Assembly: GCF_000170895.1 (NCBI RefSeq)
Contig: NZ_ABCS01000009.1
Location: forward strand, 96,198 to 160,197
DNA length: 64,000 nt
Direction of reading: 5' to 3'
DNA from: Plesiocystis pacifica SIR-1
GTDB lineage: Bacteria > Myxococcota_A > Polyangia > Nannocystales > Nannocystaceae
Positions within the stretch are counted from its first letter, which is position 1, and every line of letters begins with the position of its first letter. Shown here in pieces: positions 35,070 to 44,700 of this stretch. A model generated the notes under the pieces. The model saw only the letters and a list, made by a program, of their open reading frames with translations, did not search any database and was not told the origin of the DNA. The translations under genes and the position numbers were made by a program.

Positions 35070-36599
35070 TTAGTCGTTGACGGGCAGCCCGCTGGGCACG
35101 CTCGCCGGGACCAGGTCGAGCTGGTTGAGCGTGTCTTGATCGACCAGCGCGGACAAGAAGGCGACCAAGTCGCTGAGCTCCGCGTCGCTGAGCGCGGCGG
35201 GGATGAGCAGCGGATCGAGGCTGTCGAGGAGCTGCGCGTCGATGTCCGGGACCTCGGCGAGGACCTCGGCCCGCGACCCGACCAGCTCGGGGTCGAGCTG
35301 GCTGTCGTCGTAGCTGGCGAGCGAGCCCTCGGGGTCGAGGTGGTGGGCGATCATCCCCTCGACCGTCGCGTAGGCGCCGTTGTGGCCGTAGGGGCTCTCG
35401 AGCAGGACGTTGCGCAGGGAGGGCGTGCGGAACTGGAAGCGGTCGGCGTCCTCGCCGGTCACCCGCGCGCGGCCGAGGTCCAGGGGCGCCTCGGGCTCGT
35501 CCCCGGTCATCGGCCCCGTGTCGTTGCCCGTCCCGACCTGCGGGACCGCGATGTTGTGGAAGTCGAAGTCGCTCTGGAGCGAGCCGCTGTGGCAGCCGCT
35601 GCAGTTGGCCTCGCCGTAAAAGAGCAGCGCGCCGCGCTTGGCCGCCGTCGGGAGGGCGTCGTCGTCGCCCGCGAGGTAGCGGTCGAAGGGCGCGTCGAGG
35701 GCCAGGAAGGCCTCGCCCTCGAAGGCCCCGATGGCGTTGGACAGCACGGTGATGTCGACGTCCTCGGGCGCGACCTCGGGGAAGGCCTCGTCGATCATGT
35801 CGGCGTAGGCGTCAATCGCCATCACGCGGGCAACCACGGCGCCCCAGATGTCCTCGAAGTCCGCGTCGGTGAGCCCGGCCATCTCGTTGGGCTGATCGAA
35901 CACGTCGAGCTGATCCGAGAAGCCCCGCATCTCGCGGTCGGGGGTGATCGGGATGATCGTGAAGGCCGCCAGAGCGTTGTCGAAGTCCTGCGGGGTCGCG
36001 TCGCCGGCGGGGGAGAAGAAGCTGTCGTCCTCGGCCTGGCCCAGGCGCCCGTCCCAGAACATGGTGTCCCAGCCCTCGACGCCGCGGTTCCACAGCGAGA
36101 GCGCGCTGCGGGGCAGGAACAGGCTCGGCCCGCTGTGGACCCGCAACGGCCCCAGGCCGACGGCGCCCTGGCCCTTGGACTGGCCCTGGGCGTCGGCGCT
36201 GCCGAGCAGGGGGTGGTGGCAGGTGGCGCAGGAGATGTTGCGCGGGCCGCTGAGCTCCTTGTCGAAGAAGAGCAGGCGCCCGAGCTCGAACTTGGCCTCG
36301 TCGGGGGGCGCCGGCAAAGGGACGGGCTCTACCCCCTCGGCGGCCAGGAGCTCGCGCAGCTGGTCGTCGAGGCTGGGCTCACCGCCGGTGTCCTCTTCGG
36401 TGGTGGACTCCTCTTCGGTGGTGGACTCCTCTCCCTCCGTATCGGTGCTCTCGTCGGTGTCCTCGTCCTCGGCGCTGGTCTCTCCGCCGACGTCGTCATC
36501 GCCGCCGTCGTCGCCTCCGTCGCTACAAGCGGCGAGGCTGAACACTGCAATTACGCTGAGGGCCAGAGGGTACAGATATGGCTTGGGTCGTACGAGCAT
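35070..36599 (-). CDS. Di-heme cytochrome c peroxidase/MauG-like lipoprotein
   Basis: The 509-residue protein has a lipoprotein signal (LSVIAVFSLAACSDG), a ~60-residue Asp/Glu/Thr linker with EESTTEEESTTEED repeats, and a di-heme peroxidase core. Two CxxCH heme sites are seen: ISCATCHHP (~123) and NCSGCHSGS (~333). FWDGRLG, FRTPSLRNV and YGHNGAYATVEGMI are typical of the CcpA/MauG/MbnH family. It would act outside the inner membrane, as a peroxidase or in oxidation of a partner. A distal Met or Tyr ligand was not assigned. It is the only gene here with an AT-rich upstream region (36600-36759). Confidence 0.9.
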   Translation of the reverse strand: MLVRPKPYLYPLALSVIAVFSLAACSDGGDDGGDDDVGGETSAEDEDTDESTDTEGEESTTEEESTTEEDTGGEPSLDDQLRELLAAEGVEPVPLPAPPDEAKFELGRLLFFDKELSGPRNISCATCHHPLLGSADAQGQSKGQGAVGLGPLRVHSGPSLFLPRSALSLWNRGVEGWDTMFWDGRLGQAEDDSFFSPAGDATPQDFDNALAAFTIIPITPDREMRGFSDQLDVFDQPNEMAGLTDADFEDIWGAVVARVMAIDAYADMIDEAFPEVAPEDVDITVLSNAIGAFEGEAFLALDAPFDRYLAGDDDALPTAAKRGALLFYGEANCSGCHSGSLQSDFDFHNIAVPQVGTGNDTGPMTGDEPEAPLDLGRARVTGEDADRFQFRTPSLRNVLLESPYGHNGAYATVEGMIAHHLDPEGSLASYDDSQLDPELVGSRAEVLAEVPDIDAQLLDSLDPLLIPAALSDAELSDLVAFLSALVDQDTLNQLDLVPASVPSGLPVND

Positions 36600-36759
36600 A
36601 GGCGTGAATCCCTGATGCCGGGGCTACGGCGGCTCATTCGACGCGGTTACGCGCATTCGCGAAAGTATTAACAATTAATTATGACACAAAGTGAATGCAC
36701 GTTGCGCTCATTGCCAGTTACCCGTCCAATGGCCAGTCCCCTCCCCGAGCTGGGAGGGG
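36600..36759. promoter_or_regulatory. AT-rich promoter region of the peroxidase gene
   Basis: The 160-bp gap between the peroxidase start (36599) and the stop of the 1041-residue protein gene contains an AT-rich stretch around 36660-36690 (AAAGTATTAACAATTAATTA). It stands out from the GC-rich neighbourhood. On the minus strand it would carry the peroxidase promoter. No clear -35/-10 pair or operator could be fixed by eye. Confidence 0.4.
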
Positions 36760-39700
36760 TCACAGGTCGAGGGGCAGGGCGTTGGTCTCGACCTCGTCGA
36801 TGACCAGGCTGACCCACACCCGCGTCGCGCCGGCGTGGTCGCGGGCGAGCACGCGGCTGAGGTCGACGAGGGCGTGCTGGTTGGAGCGGGCCTCGACGGT
36901 GGCGTCGACGACGGTGCCGTTGACGGCGACCTTGAACGCCTTGGCGCGCTTTTCTGGGGTCGCGCCGACGCGGGGCTCGAGGGCCCGACCGAACACCGTG
37001 ACCACGCCCTTGCCCTCGCCCTCGCTCAGCAGGTAGTTCAGCTCGGGGGTGATGTCCTGGACCTCGCCGTTGGCGTAGATCTGGATCAGGTGGATGGTCC
37101 GCTGCATCGCGTTCTCGATGCGGCCGCTGGTCTGGGCGAGGTCGTAGTCCTTGAGCTCGCCCTGGGCGACGTACTGGCTCTGGATGTAGGTGCCGTTGAG
37201 GTTCAGCTCCCACACGAAGCTGGTGAACGCGGTCTGGATCTGGACCAGGTCGGCCATGGCCCGTTGGATGCGCTCGAGGGGATCCTTGAGGAACTGGGTG
37301 AGCACGGCCCCGAGGCCCCCGAGGCCCGCGAGCGCGCCGGTGACCCGCCCGGCCATGGCCTCGCTGGTGACCCCGAGGGCGACGCCGCCGAAGATCAAGG
37401 TGACGCCGAGCACGAAGGTCGCGACGTTGAGGCGCTGGAGCAGGCGCATGGTCTGCTTGGCGTCGGACACCGCGTCCTTGAGCAGGATCGAGGCCTCCTC
37501 GCTGCGCGCCTTGGAGGGCTTGAGGTAGTACTCGGCGAGCAGGTCCTGGCGGGCGGCTCGCTCGCGCTCTTCGGAGGTCACGGCGCGGACCAGGGCGTCC
37601 ACGGCCACGCGCCCGCCGATGTTGCCGAGGATGCGCACCACGTTCTCGCGCACGTCGATGTTGAGCTCCGTGCGCAGCTGTCGGCTCAGGGGCTCGACGG
37701 CCTGGTGCAGGAGCTGGGGCTTGATCTGCTCGCGGTAGAGCGCGGACATGTCGGTGAAGTTCGAGGCGTCGCTCATCTCGGCGAGGATCTGACTCACCCA
37801 GCAGCGCGCCTCGTCCTGGCGCTCGCGCAGCTCCTCTTGCTCGAGCAGGGCGACGAGCTCGGAGGCGAGGGCGCGGACGCGCTGGCCCGAGAGCGCGCCG
37901 GTGGTCGTCTCGAGCTTGTCCTCGTAGCGCGACAGGGTGCTGGCGAAGCCCTTGGAGCGCTCGCGCTGGCCGTAGCACCACTGCGCGAGGGCCTCGGTCG
38001 TGACCTGGTCGAGGAGGTCGCTGGTGCCCTGGTCGCCGCGGGCGGGGGTGAACACGCGGCTCAGGGCAGGGTTTTGCTGGCTGTCGAGCACGGCCTGGCG
38101 CACGGACTTGCTGACGTGCTCGACGTCGGGCTCGGGCAGGCGGATCATCAGCTGGATCAGCGCCGGGATGGCCGAGGGGGAGGTGCGCAGGTGGTGGGCG
38201 GCGCGGTCGAGGAGCAGCTGCTCTTGGCGGGTGATCACCCAGCGCACGCAGCGGTCGAGGATGCTCTTGAGCGAGCCCTCGGTGCCGAACTCGACGGCGC
38301 TGGCGATCATGTCCGCGGCCTGGGTGTCGTCGCGGCTCTCGGGCTTCATGGCCCGGTCGAACTGCTTGCGGATGTCCCCGGACTTGCGGCGCAGGAACTC
38401 CTGGGCCTGCTTGCGCAGCTGGGTCTCCGTGCCCTCGACGGCCGCGGCGCGGATGACCCACAAGAGGTTGCGATGGTTGGGCGCGCGCTCGGAATGCCAG
38501 CGGTGCTCGAGCAACGTCGGGTGACCCAGGAGCAGCTTGGCCTTGTCGAGGCGCGAGAAGTAGCGGTTGGACAGGAGCGCGCCCACGAACTCGCTGCTCT
38601 TGGCCTCGCCGTCCCCGTGGATCAGCTCGATCTGCTCGAACACCTGGCTGTGGCTCGGGTGGCCGCCGTCCTCCCGCGGGTGGCTCATGACCTCGTGGAG
38701 GTGCTTGAAGAACACGCCCAGCTCCTGGCCGCGCAGCAGCTCGCGGGCGGCCTCGCGGACCGAGCTGCGGCCCTGTTTGGCGGCGGCGAGGAGGTAGGGC
38801 AGGGTGTCCGAGCGCAGCCAGGTGCTCGTGTTCCAGCCCTCGGCGAAGCCGGGGATGTAGGTCAGCAGCATGCGCCCGATCTCGGCGGCTTGCATGCTCG
38901 GGTCGCAGGTGCTCAGCCCTGGGGGCAGCCCCTTGGAGCTGCACAGCAGCTCGATGACTTCGGCCTCGCCGAACAGCGCGACGCAGATCCGCACGGTCCG
39001 CTCGCCCTCGGGGTCGCCGTCGCCGAGGTAGCGCGCGAGCGCCCGCCACATGCGCTCGCGCAGCTCCTTGTCTTGGGGAAAGCCGAGCTCGTGGGTCTCG
39101 AGGAAGAGCACGGCCCGGTCGGGCTTGTGGGGGAGCTGGGCGAACTCCGTATCGGCCTCGTCGAGGCAGTAGATGATGTGCTCGTAGGCGATCCGCTTGT
39201 GCCCCGCCCGGTAGTTGCGGACCTCGCCGAAGTAGGGCTTGGCGTCGTTCTTGAGCGCGCCCCAGATGACCGGGCCGCACAGGTAAAAGGCCCGCCAAAA
39301 CGAGCTCATGTGGCAGTTGAAGAAGCGCTCGAGGCGGTCCTTGTCGTCGGGGCACAGCTCGCGGATGACCCGCAGCAGCGCCGCCAGGGCGAACTTTCCC
39401 TTGCGCCAGGCGATCAGCGCCCGGTGGTGGTCCTGGTCCTCGCCGATGTAGTCGCTGTACTGGCTCCGCGCCCAGCGGGAGAGGTTCTTCCACACGGCCG
39501 TATTGGTCAGGCCCCAGTCGTGGTCGGGGCACAGGGTCTCGAAGCGGACGCGGATGTGGATGAGGACGGTGGCGGCTTGCTTGACCGTGGCCCAGCGGCT
39601 CTCGTAGTCGTGGACGTCCTGGGGCTCGGGTCCCTCGATCAGCTCCGTGGCCTGCGCGATGAGGGCCGGGACGCTGCCCCCCGCGGCCTGCCAGGCCTGG

Positions 39701-39885
39701 ATCAGCTCGGCGCACAGATCTTTTTCTCGCTTGGTATAGACCGAGTGGTTCTTGTTGAGGTCTGCGGGCGCGGCCTCGAGCAGGTCCAACCATGCGGGGC
39801 TTTCGCGCAGCGTCGGCGGCGGCACGGGGGGACGCGGCGCGGCGGCGGGCTTGGGCGCGACGGGGGGCATGAAATCGTTGGCCAT
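36760..39885 (-). CDS. Large alpha-helical membrane protein of unknown function
   Basis: The 1041-residue protein begins with a Pro/Ala-rich segment (~1-25) and is then almost entirely alpha-helical to ~residue 800, with HEAT-like stretches (NIDVRENVVRILGNIGGRVA, VDALVRAVTSEERERAARQD). Two hydrophobic segments follow at ~815-860 (VATFVLGVTLIFGGVALGV; VTGALAGLGGLGAVLTQFL). A conserved-looking helical region comes next (DPLERIQRAMADLVQIQTAF, GRIENAMQRTIHLIQIYANG). The end is a ~90-residue beta domain (GKGVVTVFGRALEPRVG to VSLVIDEVETNALPLDL), possibly IPT/Ig-like. No catalytic motif was found. The ATG at 39885 is the natural start. The gene stands alone. I do not recognise the family. Confidence 0.7.
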   Translation of the reverse strand: MANDFMPPVAPKPAAAPRPPVPPPTLRESPAWLDLLEAAPADLNKNHSVYTKREKDLCAELIQAWQAAGGSVPALIAQATELIEGPEPQDVHDYESRWATVKQAATVLIHIRVRFETLCPDHDWGLTNTAVWKNLSRWARSQYSDYIGEDQDHHRALIAWRKGKFALAALLRVIRELCPDDKDRLERFFNCHMSSFWRAFYLCGPVIWGALKNDAKPYFGEVRNYRAGHKRIAYEHIIYCLDEADTEFAQLPHKPDRAVLFLETHELGFPQDKELRERMWRALARYLGDGDPEGERTVRICVALFGEAEVIELLCSSKGLPPGLSTCDPSMQAAEIGRMLLTYIPGFAEGWNTSTWLRSDTLPYLLAAAKQGRSSVREAARELLRGQELGVFFKHLHEVMSHPREDGGHPSHSQVFEQIELIHGDGEAKSSEFVGALLSNRYFSRLDKAKLLLGHPTLLEHRWHSERAPNHRNLLWVIRAAAVEGTETQLRKQAQEFLRRKSGDIRKQFDRAMKPESRDDTQAADMIASAVEFGTEGSLKSILDRCVRWVITRQEQLLLDRAAHHLRTSPSAIPALIQLMIRLPEPDVEHVSKSVRQAVLDSQQNPALSRVFTPARGDQGTSDLLDQVTTEALAQWCYGQRERSKGFASTLSRYEDKLETTTGALSGQRVRALASELVALLEQEELRERQDEARCWVSQILAEMSDASNFTDMSALYREQIKPQLLHQAVEPLSRQLRTELNIDVRENVVRILGNIGGRVAVDALVRAVTSEERERAARQDLLAEYYLKPSKARSEEASILLKDAVSDAKQTMRLLQRLNVATFVLGVTLIFGGVALGVTSEAMAGRVTGALAGLGGLGAVLTQFLKDPLERIQRAMADLVQIQTAFTSFVWELNLNGTYIQSQYVAQGELKDYDLAQTSGRIENAMQRTIHLIQIYANGEVQDITPELNYLLSEGEGKGVVTVFGRALEPRVGATPEKRAKAFKVAVNGTVVDATVEARSNQHALVDLSRVLARDHAGATRVWVSLVIDEVETNALPLDL

Positions 39886-40052
39886 GGCAAAGACTCCCGG
39901 GTTCCACTCGGGGAGTACCGTCGCCCGCTACCGGGATTGCGAGGACGGAGAGATAGTGTCGAATGGCGACGGGCCAGCGGGCCAGCACTTTCCGTGGCGG
40001 CGGGAGGGCCCCCATGGGTCGAGTGGGTTAATCTGTGGCCGAGAGCCTCGCC

Positions 40053-40613
40053 ATGACCTGGAACCCTGCGCGGACCATCAGTTTGATCGCGGCCTTTTGC
40101 GGGATGGCCCTGGGCCCGCTGGCGCTCGGGGCGTGCTCCGAGGAGCCCGCCGTGCTCGAGGGCTGCGAGTGCATCCCCGTCGAGTTCGGCCCCGGGGAGC
40201 CCGCGCAGCCAAGCTGCGAAGAGGCGCTGTGCCCCACGGTGGTCGCGTCGGAGGGCAGCGAGGGGTCTGGGCCCTTCGTCGTCGACGAGGACGCGCTGAG
40301 CTGTGCCCTCGACGCCCTGGCTCAGCGCACGCCGGGGTGGATCGCCTGGTCGTGGACGGGGCTCGAGGGGCAGTACACGGACCTCGGCTACGTCCGGATC
40401 CGCTCCGACGGGTCCGCGGTGCGCCGCGACTGGGGCCAGGAGGACCTCTCGCTCGTCGTCAACGCGGCGGTGTTCGGCGAGCTGTCGGAGGCTGCGAGCT
40501 ACGCGGACTGCCTCGACGAGGCGGAGGCCGAGGCTCGCTTCGACTGCATGCGTCGGGAGCTGGCCTCGGTCAGCCAGACCTGCAACTACGGTTGGCTCGA
40601 CGAGGGCGTCTGA
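40053..40613 (+). CDS. Lipoprotein of unknown function
   Basis: The ~186-residue protein has a lipoprotein signal (LIAAFCGMALGPLALGACSE), then a Cys-containing mature part (GCECIPVEFGPGEPAQPSC, EEALCP) and a region with alternating beta-type strands (GYVRIRSDGSAVRRDWGQED). Six to eight Cys suggest disulphides. The ATG at 40053 is preferred; a GTG at 40035 would add six residues. It resembles other secreted orphan lipoproteins of the group. No domain is recognised. Confidence 0.75.
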   Translation: MTWNPARTISLIAAFCGMALGPLALGACSEEPAVLEGCECIPVEFGPGEPAQPSCEEALCPTVVASEGSEGSGPFVVDEDALSCALDALAQRTPGWIAWSWTGLEGQYTDLGYVRIRSDGSAVRRDWGQEDLSLVVNAAVFGELSEAASYADCLDEAEAEARFDCMRRELASVSQTCNYGWLDEGV

Positions 40614-40660
40614 GCGCGCGCTCGCTGGTCTCCCCGGGGGAGCTGAGCGATGATGCGGCC

Positions 40661-41638
40661 ATGCGTCGCTTTTCCTCGGCTTTGATCGGCTCGTTGTTCG
40701 CGTGGATGCTCTGCGCCTGCCCGGCTGCGGACGACTCGGACGGGCCTGGGGGCGACGAGGTCGGTTCGGAGGACAGCGAGACGGAGACGGAGAGCGAGTC
40801 GGGCACGGAGACCGGAACGGAGACGGAGACGGAGACGGAGTCCGAGGGCGAGTCGGACACGGGCATGGGCGGCAACCCGCTGCTCTCGGACGCGGTCTTG
40901 AACATCGCCCACCGCGGCGGCCGGCGCGAGCGCCCCGAGGCGACCCTGCCCGCCTTCGAGCACGCCCTCTCGGTGGGCTCGGACGTCATCGAGATGGATC
41001 TGCACATGAGCTCGGACGGCGTGATCGTGGTCCTCCACGACGACACCGTCGACCGGACCACCGACGGCACGGGCCCGGTCAAGGACATGAGCTTCGACGA
41101 GCTGCGGGCCCTCGACGCGGGCTACGACTTCACGACCGACGACGGCGAGACCTTCCCCTATCGCGGGATGGGCATCCAGATTCCGCGGGTCGAGGAGATC
41201 TTCGAGACCTTCCCGGACGCCTACTACCTCATGGAGATCAAGCAGACCGAGCCGAGCCTGGTGCCGACCTTCGCGGCGGTGCTCGAGGACTACGGCATCG
41301 CCGATCGCATCGTGGTCGCCTCGTTCAGCGACGCGACCATCCAGGAGTTCCGCGAGGCCAGCCCGGACACCTTCACGGCCATGGCCCTGGCCGAGATGTT
41401 GGCCTACCAACAGGCGAGCAACGACCGGGATCCCGACTACGTGCCGCCCTGTGAGTTCGTGCAGTCGCCCTGGGAGCTGACCTCCAAGGCGCTCATCGAC
41501 TTCGCCCACGCGCTGGACCTCAAGGTCCACCCGTGGACGGTCAACGACGCCGCAGACATGGAGAACCTCATCGCCGACGGGGTGGACGGGATCATGACGG
41601 ACGATCCGGTCCTGCTCGAGGGGGTGATCGGGGGCTGA
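40661..41638 (+). CDS. Glycerophosphodiester phosphodiesterase lipoprotein
   Basis: The 325-residue protein has a lipoprotein signal (LIGSLFAWMLCACPAA), a Glu/Thr/Ser linker made of ETETES-like repeats, and a GDPD TIM barrel: NIAHRGGRRERPEAT (catalytic His-Arg-Gly-Gly, ~85), DVIEMDLHMSSDGVIVVLHDDTVDRTT (Glu/Asp metal ligands; HDD), and at the end HPWTVNDAADM and GVDGIMTDDP. It would hydrolyse glycerophosphodiesters to glycerol-3-phosphate outside the cytoplasm, a plausible use on prey lipids. A GGGGGAG-type ribosome site precedes the ATG at 40661. Confidence 0.93.
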   Translation: MRRFSSALIGSLFAWMLCACPAADDSDGPGGDEVGSEDSETETESESGTETGTETETETESEGESDTGMGGNPLLSDAVLNIAHRGGRRERPEATLPAFEHALSVGSDVIEMDLHMSSDGVIVVLHDDTVDRTTDGTGPVKDMSFDELRALDAGYDFTTDDGETFPYRGMGIQIPRVEEIFETFPDAYYLMEIKQTEPSLVPTFAAVLEDYGIADRIVVASFSDATIQEFREASPDTFTAMALAEMLAYQQASNDRDPDYVPPCEFVQSPWELTSKALIDFAHALDLKVHPWTVNDAADMENLIADGVDGIMTDDPVLLEGVIGG

Positions 41639-41771
41639 AGGCGGGTTGAAAGCTGGGGGCTCGACGCGGCGTTGGGGGCCCGCCGCGTCACGCGCGGTTG
41701 CGGTACCATGCGTGAGCAACGCATTGGCGCCGCCTCCAGCGCCACCCGCTGCCTTTGAGGTTCTCCCCACC

Positions 41772-44700
41772 ATGAGCGACGAACGAGCCGACGAGTCCGC
41801 CCCCGAGCAGTCCAACCCTTCCGCCGACGCCCCGGAGACTCCCGACACGTCGGACGCCCTCGACCGAGAGCTCGACGACATGGCCGAGGCCATGGTCCGG
41901 AAAGACGGCGACAACCAGGAAGAGCCCCCGCAGGTCAACTGGCTCGATCGAGCCAAGGTCGTCGGGGGCTTCGTCGTGCTCGGGCTGTTTGCGACGGGCG
42001 GCCTGTTCGCGTCGCAGCTGTTCTCGAGCGCGCCGCCGGCCGTCGCCGCCGAGACCATCGGGGCCAAGCTCGAGCTCGCGGCCGGCGAGGTCACGCTGGT
42101 CTCGGGCGAGGGCGAGGGCGGGGGCGAGCACGGCAGCGCGACCAAGCGCCTGCTCTCGGGCACGCCCTTGCCGATCGGCGCGACCTTGAAGACGGGCCCC
42201 GGCGCCCGGGCCCTGGTCCGCCTCGCCGACGGCAGCCGGATCTTCATCCGCGACAACTCCGAGGTGCACCTGGGCGAGGACACGGCCCTCGAGCTCCTCG
42301 CCGGTGAGCTGTGGCTGGACGCGCCGCCCCTCGAGCAGGGCCGCGAGCCCATGAGCCACCGCGTCGGCGCGGCCACGGTGGTGCTGACCGACGGCGGGGC
42401 CAACCTCGCGCTCATCGAGGGCGGCGACGCGACGGTCTACGTGGCCGAGGGCGTCGCCACGGTCGCCAGCGAGGCCGAGCGCAAGGAGCTGAGCTCGGGC
42501 GAGCGGGCCCTGGTGCCGGCGAGCGGGGCCAAGCCCGAGGTCGAGCCGGTGAGCTTTTGGGAGGACTGGACCGGCGGCATGGCGGACCGGCGCTCGGGCG
42601 GGCGCATCGGCGGCGGGGCCGGGGCGCTCTACGCCGTCGACGACGCGGCGCCTCCCGGGACGCCCTCTTTGCCCCTGACCATCGCCCAGCAGACCGTCGA
42701 CGTGGCCATCGAGGACAACCTCGCCGAGACCCGCGTCGACCAGCGCTTTTTCAACCCCTCGGACCGCGACGTCGAGGGCTGGTACTGGTTCACCGTGCCC
42801 GAGGGCGCGATGCTCGTGGGCTTCGAGCTCGAGACCGACGGGGAGCTGATCGCCGGCGAGATCGTCGAGCGCAAGCAGGCGGCGGCGACCTACGCCTCGG
42901 CCAAGGTCACCAACGACAACCCGGCCCTGCTCGAGTGGATCGACGAGCGGACCGTGCGGGCGAAGATCTACCCGGTGCCGGCCCTGGGCCAGCGCCGCAT
43001 CGTGGTCCGCTACCAGCAGCTGCTCAGCGAGTCCGACGGCAAGCTGCGCTACACCTACCCGCTCGCGGCCCCGGACGCCCGCGAGGCCGTGACCATCGAG
43101 GAGTTCGCGCTGGCGGTCGAGCTGCGCGGCGACCTGGCCCGGACCCACGCGATCTCGACCCTCGGCGAGGCCTCGGTGTCCGGCGACAACCGCCTGGTGA
43201 CCATGCGCCGCAGCGGGTTCACCCCGCGGGCCGACTTCGAGCTCGAGCTGGCGAGCACGCACGAGCACGGGGGCGGCCACGGCGAGGACGAGCCGGCGCT
43301 GCGCCTGAGCGCCTTCTCGCCCGGCGAGGACCAGGCCCGCTACGTCATGCTGCGCTGGCTGCCGGACATCGAGTTCGACAAATTGCCGCCGCCGCGGGCC
43401 GACGTGGTCGTGGTCGTGGACACCTCGGCCTTTGGCGACGACGCCGAGCACCAGAGCCGCCTGGCCGTCGCCGAGGCCCTGCTGCGCTCGCTGAGCGAGT
43501 CCGACAACTTCGCCGTGGTCTCGGCCGACCTGACCGCCGAGGTGCTCTACCCCGAACAGGGCATGACGCCGGCGTCCACGGAGAACATCGACGCGGCCCT
43601 CGAGGCCCTCGGCGAGCGGCGCCACGGCGGCGCCACGGACCTGGGGGCGATCTTCGAGCGCGCCCTCGACCGGGTCCACGACGCCGACCAGCCCGCGGTG
43701 GTCTACATCGGCGACGGCCTGGCGACCTCCGGCGAGCGCGGCAGCGACGACCTGAGCGAGCGCCTGCGCCGGGCCCTGAGCGGTTCGCCCGCGCGGCTGT
43801 TCACCGTGGGCGTGGGCCCGACCATCGACGACTCCCTGCTCGAGCGCCTGGCCCGGGTCGGCGGCGGCGAGAGCCTGCGCGTGTCCACGCCCGATCAGGC
43901 CGTGGTCCGGGCCCTCGAGCTGTCCGGGGCGATCAAGACCCCGACGCTCACGGACCTGCGCCTGACCACCACGGACGGCACGGCGCTGACCCAGCTCCTC
44001 GACGACCCCTTCTCCAACGCGACCGGCAAGCTGGCCCGGGGCGAGGAGCTGGTCTTGCTCGCGCGCACCCACGGCGAGCTGCCCGAGGACTTGAGCGTGC
44101 ACTACGAGCTCGCCGGTGAGGACCACGACGTCGAGCTGCCCCTGGTGCGCACCGAGGGGGCCATCGACTTCGTGGTCCCGAAGCTGTGGGCCCAGGCGCG
44201 GATCGAGCGGCTGCTCGGGGACGGCCGCGGGGCCCAGGCCGTGCGCGGCAAGGTCCTGGCCCTGGGCCTCGAGTACGGGCTGATGACGCCCTTCACCTCC
44301 TTCTTGGCCCTCGACAGCGAGTACGCCTACACGCGCAAGGGCATCGAGCGGCGCGAGCGGGCCTTCGACCGTCAGCTGCTCGGCGCGGCCATGGTCTTGC
44401 CGCACCAGCAGCGCATGGAGGACCACCGCCGACCCGAGCCCTTCGGGGGCGCGAGCGCGGGCGAGCTGCTCGGGGCCGCGCTGACGGCTCCGTGGGGCTG
44501 CGTGGGCGCGCCCGCGGACAGCGGGGAGTTCTACGAGGAGGAGGACGTGTCGGCCTCTCGGACCCAGATGTTTGGGGGCGGGAAGGACAGCGCCGACGAT
44601 GCCAAGAAAGAGGAGTCGCGCCCGGCCTCCGATGCTCGCATGGACGACGCGTCGGCCATGGGCGAGCCCGCCGACGCCGAGCCAGAGATGATGGAGGAAG

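Noticed and set aside
36691..40056. Plus-strand frame of ~1120 codons opposite the 1041-residue protein
   Set aside because: Composition is dominated by Gly/Ala/Val/Leu/Arg as expected for the complement of a GC-rich gene. The minus-strand product has coherent helices, membrane segments and a proper start.
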